The notes under the pieces were generated by a model. The model was not told where the DNA came from and did not search any database. It saw nothing but the letters and a program-made list of their open reading frames with translations. From NCBI GenBank assembly GCA_015680685.1, contig MNCI01013737.1, forward strand, positions 181,797 to 245,796: a stretch of DNA of 64,000 nucleotides, given 5' to 3'. The DNA comes from Gnetum montanum (lineage: Eukaryota > Streptophyta > Gnetopsida > Gnetales > Gnetaceae). Both the position numbers and the translations under genes were made by a program. Below, in pieces: positions 35,176 to 46,217 of the stretch; the first letter of the stretch is position 1; each line of letters begins with the position of its first letter.

Positions 35176-38100
35176 ATGGCTCCCAAGACTCAGTTGGTGC
35201 TTATGAAGGTCGGGGAAGCGAAGAAGGCCCTGAGACGTGGGCCATGGGTGAGCGTTCCAGCATGAGAGGACAGGCTATTGACCCAGTGAGTTTTATACAT
35301 CTCCTCCACTCCTTTCTCCTTGCACCTTCTACCTTCTTTCTCTTTGGTTTTATGTCTCATTTATTTTGGTATTGGTATTTTCTGTGGCTGCATTATCTTG
35401 GCTTTGGTGCTATCATGGTCTTGCTTTCTTTCAGTCATCACTATTGTGGAAGGGTCTCGTTGTGGTTATATGCAAGGCCATTACTACCACAGCTATGGCC
35501 ACGGCTGCAAGACCAAGGTCCTTTAATCTGCTAAACTATGAAGCCTTCGGGGAGGGGCTTGTATGATGTATGACGCTTATCCTGTTTGGGTTTGCTATTA
35601 GTTATCTTATTGCTATGCCAAGTTACTTTTATGTTCTTGCTATGCTAGGCTTTTGCATCTTTGTTGTGCTATGATGAATAGGGATCATACTATGTTTTGC
35701 TTATGGTCGGCTAGGCACTGCTGTGTCATGCACGTATTATGTTGGTGTTTGATGTCACTGTCTACTGTTTCTGCTATGCAAGGTAGGGCTAGGGTCTAGA
35801 TTGGTCATTTTGGATCTAGAAGGAGTCTTATGTCATGTAGGTGGGCCTATGACCAACGTTCCACCTCCTTCAATCTATTTGGTAGGTTAAGCATTTTGGT
35901 TTAGAGACGGGGTGCGAGACTTTCTGCAATTCCTCCTCAGCCAGTTTAGTCTCATGGTTTAGTCCTTTTTGGATGAGGCATGGGCATCTGGTGTGACAGA
36001 GGCCTTGCTGCCAGGGACAAGTCGGGGTGTCCTGAGATATCTTAATGATGATGCAACTTTAGGCAGGTTGGGAGGAGGGTCTTCTCTAGATTCCATAAGG
36101 TTGAGGTGCTTGGCCTAGATTTGGGACATGCCAGCATACCAGTGCTATAATCCCTTCAACACATTATACCTCACACACCACATGGTGACATATTTTCTGA
36201 ACCCACAGGGGACCATTTACTGTGTTGGCGGGTGAGTTTTACATCTCTATTTTATTGTGCGACATTGCCTATGTTCTGCCGAGTGTTGATAGTGTGCACT
36301 TGTCATCAGGTTCTACCTTAATGACGATGGGGTTCACGATCAGCCGGATGAATTGGCCATAGCAATACTAGCCCTACAAGAATTTTCCTTTGTGAGAAGC
36401 TTGTGAGTGGGCATGATTGCTCTTTGTGGGGAAGGGTACAGTCCCCTCTTATGCATGCTTGCCTCTTTCTACACTAATTTCAGGATGAAAGGCTGGCTGG
36501 ACAAGGAGTGGAGGGAACCCTTTAAGCAAGTTACACTTGAAGCAGTCTTAGCAGCTGAACTCCCACTATTCCCCTCACTGTATAGGCCTGGTGGATTAAC
36601 AAGCAGGTGTCGTTTTTTCTTTTTTTACATATGCTTTGTGATTATTTCTACAAGAGCGAAGAAGCCCCACAAAGTGATGATGGTGACTACCAGAAGGCAA
36701 AGGGGAAACATCTACTTCAAATACAGTGAGGTATCAGCAAGCCAGAGCTGGTTGGAACGAGGGGCTCCAGGCCCCTTACTTAGAAGAATTCGAATGGCTA
36801 GGCTTATGGATTTGTTTATGATACCGAATTTGGGCGTTCCTGCTGCCGAGATGATTTCCTTGGTCAATTCCTTTTTTGGGCAGGCGAGTTGCTTTTGCAC
36901 ATATGTGTGGGGTGTGCAGGTGGTCATTGATATCAATGAATAGCTATTTGCAAATTTTTTCGGCGTTCCTAATGACGGTGCCAATGTGATGTCAAAGGGT
37001 AAGTAGGAGTTGACTCTCCATAAGTAGCATATTGAAGAGTGGCTGAGGCTCACCAAGGAGTGGAAAGGGTTTCCTATGGAAAAGCTTAAGGATGGCCCTG
37101 CCATGGGGATATATCCAGTGTGTTGTGCTCGTGCATTCCCTTAGCTGCTTACCCAAGGAAAGGTCTTGGGGCTTGGGTAGGCTTGGATAATGTGGGAGGT
37201 CATGGAGGAAGGGGCCCATTATAACTGGGCTGAATTCTTGTGTAGTGGCTTGCAGGGTGAGATTTTGGGGCTCCGTGAGCAAACAGAGTCTCGTTCTAAT
37301 ATACACTACACCTTCTATATTGGCTATTTAAAGCACTCTGTAGAGTTCCTGGTAGTCCAGGAGGATGGGGTCTGGTTTGAGGTGGATCATGAATAGATCC
37401 CCAAGCTGTGGATTCGACAGGTCTTTTGGACCATGCAAGCCCAGGCTCCCCCGGAAGTGGTCGGGGATTCATTTTTTGTAATGACTAAGGGTTTGATGGT
37501 TCATAGCGCTTGTGGCTAGGACAGCGTAGGGGAGACCCCCCTATCATACTCGGCAATGCGACCCATGGTGATCATCTTATGGCTGAAGCTTTTCCTATAG
37601 AGTTGCGGAGAAAGAGACCTCCCCCTGCTAGGGAAAGCCCTCGTGAAGAGAAGCGATGACTACAGTTCAAGTTGCGGCGAACGCAACCCCCCATTGGTGA
37701 GCGTTTAGGATGCTAACTATTTCNTGATTCAAGTTGCACTGAACACAACCCCCCATTGGTGAGCATCTAGAATGCTAACTATTTATGTTTAGCTAAGTGG
37801 TGCTNGTTTGTGGCATGACATTAGTTTTGAGTTAATCAATTTTGATTTATTGTGTGTATACCCTTTGCAAACAGCAGAAGAAGATGGTGAAGAAGAAGGT
37901 GATGAGGAAGTGTCAGCCCTGAGACTTGGGGTGACAAATAGAGACATGGAGGGCCCAGCTATGGAAGAGAGGGCCCCGGCTAGAGATACTGGGGCACTTG
38001 TCCCCGAGGCAGGGGCCCTTGTCATTAGGGAGCCTCTTCCGACCAATGCAGAGGTCTCTTCCCAAAATAAAAAGGACGCTACCCTCATGAAAGGAAAAGC

Positions 38101-39548
38101 ACCAGCAGTTGAGGTAGGGGTTCCTACAAACCTGGTTGGGCCTTCTACAAAACCTACTGTGATTGTCCTGCACCAGCATGATGCAAGGAAATAGCTGAAT
38201 ACTAGTGAGTTTAGGCTTTGGATGTGTGCTACCGTAGTTTTCTTTGGCTATTATTGTCATGCTAAATTACGTAACAGGTGCTACTGTTGATGTATTAGGA
38301 TCTTCTTCACCTTGGATGGAGTCGTGGGCTGAAATTCCTGACAAGTTTACATTTTTTTAGGGGTTAGTTGATGACATGATCAAACACCTTCAACAGGCGG
38401 ACCCTCGTGCAAGTGAGTGGGAGTGTTAATAGCCCCTACGCTGCTACGCTACAACTCTAAATGTATTGATTTATGTTATGTTGACATGATTTCTATACTT
38501 TCTTCAGCTTCTCGACTCAAATGGGACCCGACCCGACCTATGGAAATTGGCATGGTGCCCACACTTTCATTCGACGTAACTGAAGTGCCCCGTTGCGTAT
38601 TTGACAAGGCTTACAAATGTGTTTTGCATTCAACACGCTCCCTATGGGAATGTAGATGTATCAATGAGGAATTATGGAAATAGACTCATAGGAGTGAGTA
38701 GAGAGAGAGGGAACTCGTTGCCGAGGTGGAGAACCTCAAGTTGAGGGTTGATTTCCTCATGAACTATAGTCCCGACCCTGTGGAGTCCCAAAGAGCTGTG
38801 GTCAATCACGCCATATTTTGGACCATCGTTCGTCAGAACGTAGAATCCACCTGCGAAATAGTCGAACAGCATATGCAGATGAATTTGCTGACCTAGAAGT
38901 GCTAGGATATGAAAGACATTAGCGCCAAGATCTTTGAATGGGGGAAGGCCCAAAGGGACCACAAGTATACATACAAGCAAGAAAATGAAACCCATCGAAG
39001 GCTATATAGAGACGCTACTATGGAGGCATTCTTGTACGAGGCGTTTGTGAAGGTGATCGGTGCTTCTAAGGCTTATGCTAAGTTTAAAGAGCAGGTGTAG
39101 GTCATGGAATCCCTAGATTTGGGGGTGACCCTTCCTACAGGGGAGACCGCCACCACCTCCCTTTCTCTGGGACCTCTAAAATGGACAATTTCAAAAAAGG
39201 AGAAAGTTTCCTCTACAAATGCTGAACCTAACGACACGTCTTGGGTGAATATCCTGATGGAGGAGATTGAATGTCATCTCAAGCTTAGTCTAGACCAGAT
39301 ACCTCCTGTGACGAACACGAGCTCCCCTCAAGTTAGTTGCTTTGATGCTCTGCTACAGCTGTCATTTATCGCATTTGTTGCCCCTACTAACTACCTTATC
39401 CTTCAGGATGTAGGCTCTTAACAAGGATGTGAGGCCCATGGAGGGAAGGAACGAGGTGTCGACAGGGGGCAATATGGAAGCAGAAGATGTGCAAGTGAAT
39501 GAGGCAGGGACAAATGGCAAAGGCAATGTGAGCGGGGATAGCTTGTGA
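35176..39548 (+). pseudogene. E5 antisense gene, multi-exon, decayed
   Basis: Plus strand, opposite to E5. Exon 1 (35176-35285, MAPKTQLVLMKVGEAKKA) ends in phase 2 at a GTGAGT donor, as in E6. Exon 2 (about 35840-36232) reads FRDGVRDFLQFLLSQFSLMV and YNPFNTLYL, ending GG/GTGAGT. Exon 3 starts after ATCAG near 36310. The exon 4 equivalent includes SASQSWLERGAPGPLLRRI, HYNWAEFLCSGLQGEI (about 37210) and SVEFLVVQED. An acidic linker follows (EEDGEEEGDEEV, about 37876). Exon 7 begins after CTTCAG near 38504 with SRLKWDPTRP and carries KDISAKIFEWGKAQRDHK. It ends CAA/GTTAGT. The last exon starts near 39408 and ends at TGA 39548. Many stops and several frame changes. Function unknown. Confidence 0.75.
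37666..37789 (+). repeat. 62-bp direct duplication with ambiguous bases
   Basis: Two units of 62 bp (37666 and 37728) share CCCCCCATTGGTGAGC and TGCTAACTATTT. Ambiguous N bases occur at 37724 and 37805. It lies near the end of the long middle exon of the antisense gene. Confidence 0.7.
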
Positions 39549-39711
39549 GAGTGTGAGGGTAGATCCTCCCTCTCTTTTCTTTTCTTTTTTGTTGGAAGAG
39601 TTTACAGACACCACCAATAGGCGAAAATTTTGAATGAAATGTGAAAATTTTAGAAAGGAAAACCTGTTTCGTGTTATTATGTGTGTTATGTGAAGTTTTT
39701 GTACTTTGGGA

Positions 39712-39806
39712 TGCTAGTTTTAGGCCATTTCCCACCGTTTGTTAGTTTTAGGCCATTTCAGGCTGCTTGTTAGTTTTAGGACATTTCGGGCCGTTTGTTA
39801 GTTTAT
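39712..39806 (-). repeat. E5 GGCC/TTAAACTA repeats
   Basis: Three or four units reading TAGTTTTAGGCCATTTC on the plus strand, the reverse complement of the motif in E1 to E3. They sit between the antisense stop (39548) and the gag-pro stop (39884), where the two transcripts would converge. Confidence 0.8.
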
Positions 39807-39883
39807 GAAAAGATGACACCCTGGCGAGCTTAATAGAAAATGGATATGCGAGGATGGTGATTGGGTGAGAGGTCAAAAGGCTG

Positions 39884-40739
39884 CTATGCTATGCATAGCT
39901 GTCTCCTAACCTTTCGTGGGTTGACAGGGACGTAAGGTAGAAGCGTTTTGCTAGGGCCCTTGCTCGTGCCACTATCTCCTGCTTGAAAAGGCAACTCCTC
40001 CCAAAATTTTTCTACCTGGGGATCGCTTCATTGGGATGATCCCTCTGCTATATGGTTGGTGCATGCATGAATAGGCACTTCATCTTTAGAGGTTGTAACC
40101 TCTGAACCTTGGTCTACATTTAAGTTACTAATTGCTCATGTTACCACCCCATCACCATGGATTATCACCTCTCTTCCCTCATATGGTAAGTGGATTTCCT
40201 AGTGTATAGGTGAGGAAATTGCCCCGAGTTGTGGTAACCATGATCTTCCCAAGATTAGGTTAAACTCGGGAATTTCTTTGACTATAACAAACGTTGCATC
40301 CATGGGGAGCTCATTCCCTGCTACAAAGTTTACATGAACTGTGCCTTTTACTAGGACACGTGCCCCATTGAAGGACCATAGGAATGATGTCGTTGTTGGT
40401 TTGATCTGATCGACCAACCCCATTTTCTCTATGATAGGCAAAGAGATGACGTTTGTGGCTGCCCCATCATTAACATCTCCAAATTCGGTATTGACCCACC
40501 TGAATTGTGATGAAGAGCGGCAAGGTAGTCACTTGGCCCTTTTCGGGATCTTCCTTAAGGGCTTTGTTGCTGAAAGTTAGTGGAGGTGTGGACTCCATAG
40601 GTGCAGAGGGGAGTATGACTAAGTGGATCGTTTTCTCGTCTGCTGGCATGTTTTCATCGACCAGGATTGCCGTTAACATGCGGACCAAAGCCTCGCGATG
40701 AGAAGTGGATGCCATGACTAAGTCGTATAGACTTAACAT
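39884..40739 (-). pseudogene. E5 aspartic protease region
   Basis: Begins MLSLYDLVMASTSHREAL at 40739. The active-site loop is damaged near 40470, where only the ending of the VDDGA motif is recognisable. A good run follows: KMGLVDQIKPTTTSFL, VKGTVHVNFVAGNELP and FNLILGRSWLPQL (about 40260-40230). The tail EELPFQAGD ends at a stop at 39884-39886. Confidence 0.78.
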
Positions 40740-43692
40740 GGTATTTTTTTTGCTTTAGGGTTTGCCCAACCTGGGTTAGGGCATTTAAGAAGTCTTGGCC
40801 TCTCGTCGATTTGACACCCTCCTCCTTGATTTGTCCTAGAAGACGAATCTCCCAAGGGGAGATGGCCCTAGACCTAGGTTCAAATTTTTGGTGACAGGAT
40901 GTAATAAGTTTTGTGCTTGCGTCGACATTTGTCCTTGGTGAAGAAGGTGTAAATTTAAGGGGCAAAGATGTAGTCTTAGAGAGGCTTTTGACGATATTCC
41001 TCTTTGACACCTCACCCGTTTGGTAGGTTTCTCACATTGTAGGGCAAGGAAGTTGTTTGTTGTTGCACGAGATGGGGGCTGTTGAGGATGTTAGTGTCCT
41101 AATGATGAATGGGGCTAGAGGTGTTAGTGGATGGGGTTGCATAGCCCCATCAATGGGAGGTGCAGAGGCAGATGTTCATGATGGGACTTTCAGGATGAAG
41201 GGCGATTGTGGGCTTGGACTGGCCATTGGTGTCATGGGAGTGCTACGTTGAGGCATACGAATCACAAATGGTTGGAAGGGTGGTGTGGGATCATTGTCAA
41301 TATTGATGGCATTGATTACGTAACCGATGTTTTTGGCCTTGGGTGGGTCAATATAGACATACATGGATTCATTTTCAGGGTGTACTTGGCTACTTTCATC
41401 TAGCACCAAATTCCCTAGGTCAATCAATCTTTGTATGTCATCTTGCAATGATAGATAATAATCCATGGTATGACCACATAGTTGGTGGTAATCGCAAAAC
41501 CTGTCCAACCTAAAACTTCTAGGGACTGGAGGTTCGTTGGGTAGAGCTAGAGAGGGATTTCTAAGGAGCTCGCAGTAGCATCGATGCCTCATGTTTTCTT
41601 CCTCTGACATTCTCTTGTGTTGAATGTATCCCCCTGCCAATAGTTGCTTCAGGAGTTCTAAAGGTTTGAGGGGTAGTGGAGTATATTTTGAATGATCTTT
41701 ATGTTTGAAATTAGGTTTAGTGTATGCAGATGTCTCGAGTGTGGGGGCGGTGGGTTGTGATGCTTGGCCTGGCTTAGGTCCTGAGTTGGCTACAGGTATG
41801 GTCAGTTTCTTGTTATTCTTGTTTCTATTGTTGTTGTGTTTGGGCTTAGCTTCAACTTCCACAGCAGCCACCATTGTCGTTGGGACCTTGCCTTTGTCTT
41901 TCTTTGCAAAACTGTTCCTATAAGTGTTGTAAGCTGGGTCTTTACTTGCTTCGGCTGCGTCTTGTATTCTTTTCGTTTGAGCGAAATATTGGCTAAGCGA
42001 GCGTGGATCAAGGTAATATAATTTTAACTTCATGAAGTCATTCACTACACCCTTAAATACGGCTACTAAATGAGCCTCCGCGATAGGTTCACGAATTTCG
42101 TTAAGTGTCATGCTACATCGTTGAATGAATTTTTGAACTAGTTCTAGCGGGTCTTGCTTCACACTCATCAGCTAATCTAGTGTGGTTTCTGGCTTCAAGT
42201 ATACTTGAAGCATGTCAAAAACTAGGTCAAGAGTTCCTCCAAAGTCGAAATGGATGAACATGGCAACACACGATATCAATCTAGGGCTTTCCCAGCTAGG
42301 GACATGTCGAAAACGTGAATGATCGTATGCAGCCATTGTTGTAGCAACAAAGACTCTGTCCGGAAAGTTATGAGATGCGTATTGGGATCTCCTTCCCCAT
42401 TGTACTTCGTGAAGTGTAGGAGGGACATCCTGGGTGGTAGTATCAAGGCAGGGATTGTGGGGTTGATGAGGTCGTCTTGGTAAAAGTCCATGACTCATAC
42501 CGTATCAGACCCAACAGCTTGGAGGTGTTTTACTTTCTCAGTCAGGGTTTGAATAAGCTGAAAATCCTGGTCAAGACCTAGGGATGTTGTAGATAGCTAA
42601 GGGACTATAGAGGAAATCCCCATAGATGGCATGGTAACGGTGGCAATTTATCCCATCGGCTGTGCCATTGAGGCTGCCCCTACCAAAGGTTTTGTTTGCG
42701 TTGTCCACCATCTGGTGGGTGGTATTGTTGGAGCAGTGATAGTAGGATAAGCTATCGAGCAGGATGTTTGAGCCACCTGTGACACCCCATGGGCCCGTGC
42801 CAGGTTGTACCATTTGGGGGTTTGAGTAGACTTGAGGACGAGTGTAATGAGACATCTGCGACGATTGCGGAATGGACGAAGAAGCAAATGGAGGCCACCA
42901 CATGGATGGGCCTGGGCCCACCATAGTGGGTTGGAAGGTTGCATATGTAGAAATTGGTATGGGAGTTAGGTACGGTTGTAGAGTAGGTATGGTGTGGACA
43001 TGTGGTAGAGTGGCCACGATAGGTATGTTGCGTATTGTAGTAGTGTGTTGATAAATGGCTTGTGATGGCACAGTTGCTGCGGGTGCAACTGGGCGACAGG
43101 GGTGATGAGATACTGGGAATGTAGCATGGCCACCCACTATAGTTGCAGTTACAGACTGCTGAAGCATAGGCACGATGGTGAAGGGGGTGGCGGTAGGCAG
43201 CGGGTTGGCCCAGAAGGACTGGGTAGGTAGGATAGGGATGGGGTTGACCAGGCCTCCCTCGTCCGATTGGGAATCGAGTTCCTCCTACCCATCTTGAAAG
43301 GTGTCATTGTAGTTGGATGCTATGTCTTGTTGCCTCATAAGCCTTGTCAACTAGATTAGTTGATCTAGCAGCCTTTGGTTTGCTTGTGTCAGAGGTAGGG
43401 AGATGCCCTGGTTAGGAACAAACTCCTCCCCATTGTAGTATGCAAACTCGAAGCTACTTTTTTCTTCAAGTTCATGTAAATCTAAGGGCAGGTTAGCCTG
43501 CACCTTCGTGTAAAGGAAATTGTAGTGCTCGTGTTGTTGGGCCAAGTCCTTAGGTCCTTGATTTTGGATTTTGAGGGACCGACGTGCTCCTGGAGTTGGA
43601 TTCAACTATTGTTCGGCACCAGTAGTGCCTTGGGCTACGAAGGGCATCTTCATGTTGGAGATATCGACAACGGTGGTGGCAGAAGTCATCAT
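40740..43692 (-). pseudogene. E5 gag, decayed
   Basis: The best-preserved gag N-terminus: ATG at 43692 (MMTSATTVVDISNMK), then KVQANLPLDLHELEEK and FEFAYYNGEEFVPNQG. A Pro/Thr-rich spacer lies at about 43250-42560. The gag core runs from MDFYQDDLINPTIP (42491) to about 41990. From 42168 it stays open for 330 codons, covering MSVKQDPLELVQKFIQR, a Lys/Asn-rich linker, the zinc-knuckle-like FCDYHQLCGHTMDYY (about 41500, last Cys changed to Tyr) and a linker with PFVIRMPQRS. Confidence 0.85.
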
Positions 43693-44510
43693 TAAGCAAG
43701 TGATTATGCGAAAATGCTAGAAAGATTATGTGAAAATGCTAGAAAATGCGAGAGAATAGAAGGATTCAACAAAATGAAAACAGGTGGCTTTTCATCCTAT
43801 AGGATCCCAAAGGGACTGTTGAGGCAACTGACCTGCGCCACACAAGATGGAAACAAACTCAAAGGGTGTCATGCTTTTTTCTGTGCTAGCTAGGATGCAG
43901 GACACATGCAGGACCCCTGTAGAGGAAGCAAGTTAAATCATCATCTGAAGGCCTATTATCTCATAGGGTTCTAGAAGAAATATCAAGGTGATCGATCTAC
44001 ACCATGCAATGCATAAACAACCACAATGGGTGTCGAGTCTACGCCAATGTGGGGTGTGGAAGGCATACAAGACTACCGTAAGACGAGCAAATTAACTAGT
44101 GACTAGGTAAATTTTGTGTCTCATGGGATCTCGGAGGGACTGTCGAGGTGACCATTTTGTACTACTCGGGAGGAGGTACAGAACGCAGGCGAGACAACTG
44201 TAGGATGGGCAAGTTAACTAGCAATCAGGCAAGTTTTATGTCTCGCAGGGTCCCAGAGGGACTGTCTAGGCGACCAATCTACACCACCCAAGGCAGGGTG
44301 TAGCACGCATGCAAGATGATTGTAGAGTGAGCTAGTTGATCGGTGATCGAGGGCCTTGCGTTCTATGGGGCTCCGGAGGAACCATCAGGGTGACCAATCT
44401 GCGCCGCACAAAGCATAAACAACCGCAGGAGGGTGTCGCGTCTACGCTCATGTATATCAGTGTGCAGAAGGCTCACAGAACTACCATGACACATAGAAAA
44501 GGCACCAAAA
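43693..44510 (-). repeat. E5 leader, about four tandem units
   Basis: Leader between PBS and gag with repeated units that include CAAAGGGACTGTTGAGG-type and AGACGAGCAAATTAACTAG-type sequence (plus strand), at about 43780, 44090, 44200 and 44330. Homologous to the leaders of E3 and E4. No gene seen. Confidence 0.65.
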
Positions 44511-44529
44511 GGCCCTCCTTCTAGTGTTA
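44511..44529 (-). other. E5 primer-binding site, degenerate
   Basis: TAACACTAGAAGGAGGGCC on the minus strand, six bases inside the LTR end at 44536. The first bases have changed from TGG to TAA. Confidence 0.75.
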
Positions 44530-44535
44530 GAAAAC

Positions 44536-46217
44536 TGTAGTGACCGAAAACGTCAATAGCTAGAATAACGCCAAGTTGACGAACATAACAGTTTCAACCC
44601 CATGCCTGCGGGAGGGCGGTGCTGGATGTATGTGAACACGGGGTGCCCTGAATGGTCTGGTCAATCAGATAGGGACTTACGTTGGTGTCAATATAGCCTT
44701 TTGCAAAATAAACTGTACGAGTTGCGGGTGGTGCTTGCAGCGGGAAAAGAAAGGAACTAACAAATGCAATGACGATGTGAAATAGTAAATAAACGTAAGT
44801 GCAATAATGATATGAGACAATGCTTGAAGGTAAACAAAGCAGAAAATAATACAAGGAAGCCAGACAGTAAATAAGAAGTAATATAAGGTACAGTTAGGGA
44901 CATGCATCACTTGAAAGCTATAAATTTATCTGGTTAGGGAGTGGCACAATCAGTTGCATGATGTGACAGAGTGTAGAAAGTCCCAATAGTGACCAAAGCA
45001 TGCCGGGAAATAGAAAAGAAGATAACTGTGCACTTGGGCACAGACTTCGCGTATATACAATGCAGATGAGATCCTACCAAGGTGGTAGAGCAAGACTCTC
45101 GGCTTTTCATCAATCAAGAGAGGTTCCTTTTACAGATTTCTGGTCTCCCCTTTTCTCTTTTCTTAATGTAAGATCGGAGGTATTCTTTTCTCTCTTTTTT
45201 GTTTTGTTTTTTCGTTGACCCAACCCTTTGTGTGCTGTTTGATGGGCTATTTATAGGGCAGAAGGTAGGAAAAGATGATCTTTTGAATATTTCATGTTGT
45301 AGACCTCCACCTCCTCACTGGCGCTACCTAAGCCATTTGTAACTATTGGGCTTACCAGACTGTTGAGATGCGAGCAATACCTACGATCCTGACCGTTGTG
45401 ACTGCGCCACCAGACCCTAGAGGGATGTGCCAACAGCTCGATTGGGGTGGAGTGCATTGATGTTGCACAACCATCTTCTTGCTGCACTGTATTTTGTGAT
45501 GTGACTTGCTTGGCATGACATAGCCTCTTGCCACGCGTCTCACTGTATGTCACGTATTTGTTACGCGATGCTACGCTACATAGCATAGCATAGCGTAGTG
45601 ACCAAAGTTGATCGCGGCAGCTTCGCTGATCTACAAACCATTCCCCTAAGATGCAAGTTTTGCACACTTTGCTGATTTCACCTTTCGAGCTACCTTATGC
45701 CCCTTTTCGTAGGATTGCTACGCCTTGCTACGCCATGTAGCTCAGCATAGCGTAGCAGCAGACATGGTCTGTCGCTTCCTTACAAAAAGAGAGGTCACTG
45801 TAGAATTCGAAGTTGGGCGAGGGGAGCGGATAGTGAAGTTGTTGCTATGTTACGCCATGTGATAATGCGTAGCGTAACATCCTATTCCACCATTGTTTCC
45901 TGAAGCTTGCTACACTACACATTGTAGCGTAGCACGTTTTGTGACTTAGAAAACTTGCTGAACTACTTTTCCCGTGCATCTAGACTTCTGTCGTTGATTC
46001 TAGACACTGTTTCTGAGAAGGCTTCCGGCTGTTCAGACTACTTTGGAGGGCGGGTGAGTTGGTACGAAACTTGTCCATGCCTAAAGTAGAAAATTTAATG
46101 AACTGGCCACCCTGGACTTGGAACGTTATTTTCTGGGTGGATTGTCGTGATGCTTATGCGAACTCCAAGTCCCTAGTGAAGCAAGGATGAACCCGCATTT
46201 TCTTTTAGGGTGTTTCA
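44536..46217 (-). repeat. E5 5' LTR
   Basis: 1,682 bp. Starts TGAAACACCCTAAAAGAAAA at 46217 and ends ACTACA at 44536. It pairs with the 3' LTR at 27285-28964. U3 holds GCTACGCTAC-type inverted repeats near 45566-45602 and 45715-45760. Confidence 0.9.
45248..45255 (-). promoter_or_regulatory. TATA box in the E5 5' LTR
   Basis: TATAAATA on the minus strand inside CCCTATAAATAGCCC; a candidate promoter for E5 genomic RNA. Confidence 0.65.

Larger units (their letters stand above)
27285..46217 (-). mobile_element. E5: complete Tat-like retrotransposon with both LTRs
   Basis: 18.9 kb, minus strand, nested in E4 gag. Read on the minus strand: 5' LTR (46217-44536), PBS, leader, gag, protease, short repeats, antisense gene (plus strand), pol with RT, RNase H, aRNH and integrase, 3' UTR with repeats, polypurine tract and 3' LTR (28964-27285). 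The LTRs are 1,682 and 1,680 bp and differ at roughly a tenth of sites in the stretches I compared, mostly transitions, so the insertion is old. It shows the full architecture of the family. Confidence 0.92.

Noticed and set aside
35244-35566. Three overlapping hydrophobic open frames near the start of the E5 antisense gene
   Set aside because: They lie across the exon 1 donor and intron 1 of the antisense model; hydrophobicity comes from T-rich intron sequence.
41705-41923. Open frame on the plus strand opposite E5 gag
   Set aside because: Shadow of the Lys/Asn-rich gag linker; the same happens opposite gag in E1, E3 and E4, and low-complexity codons keep both strands open.
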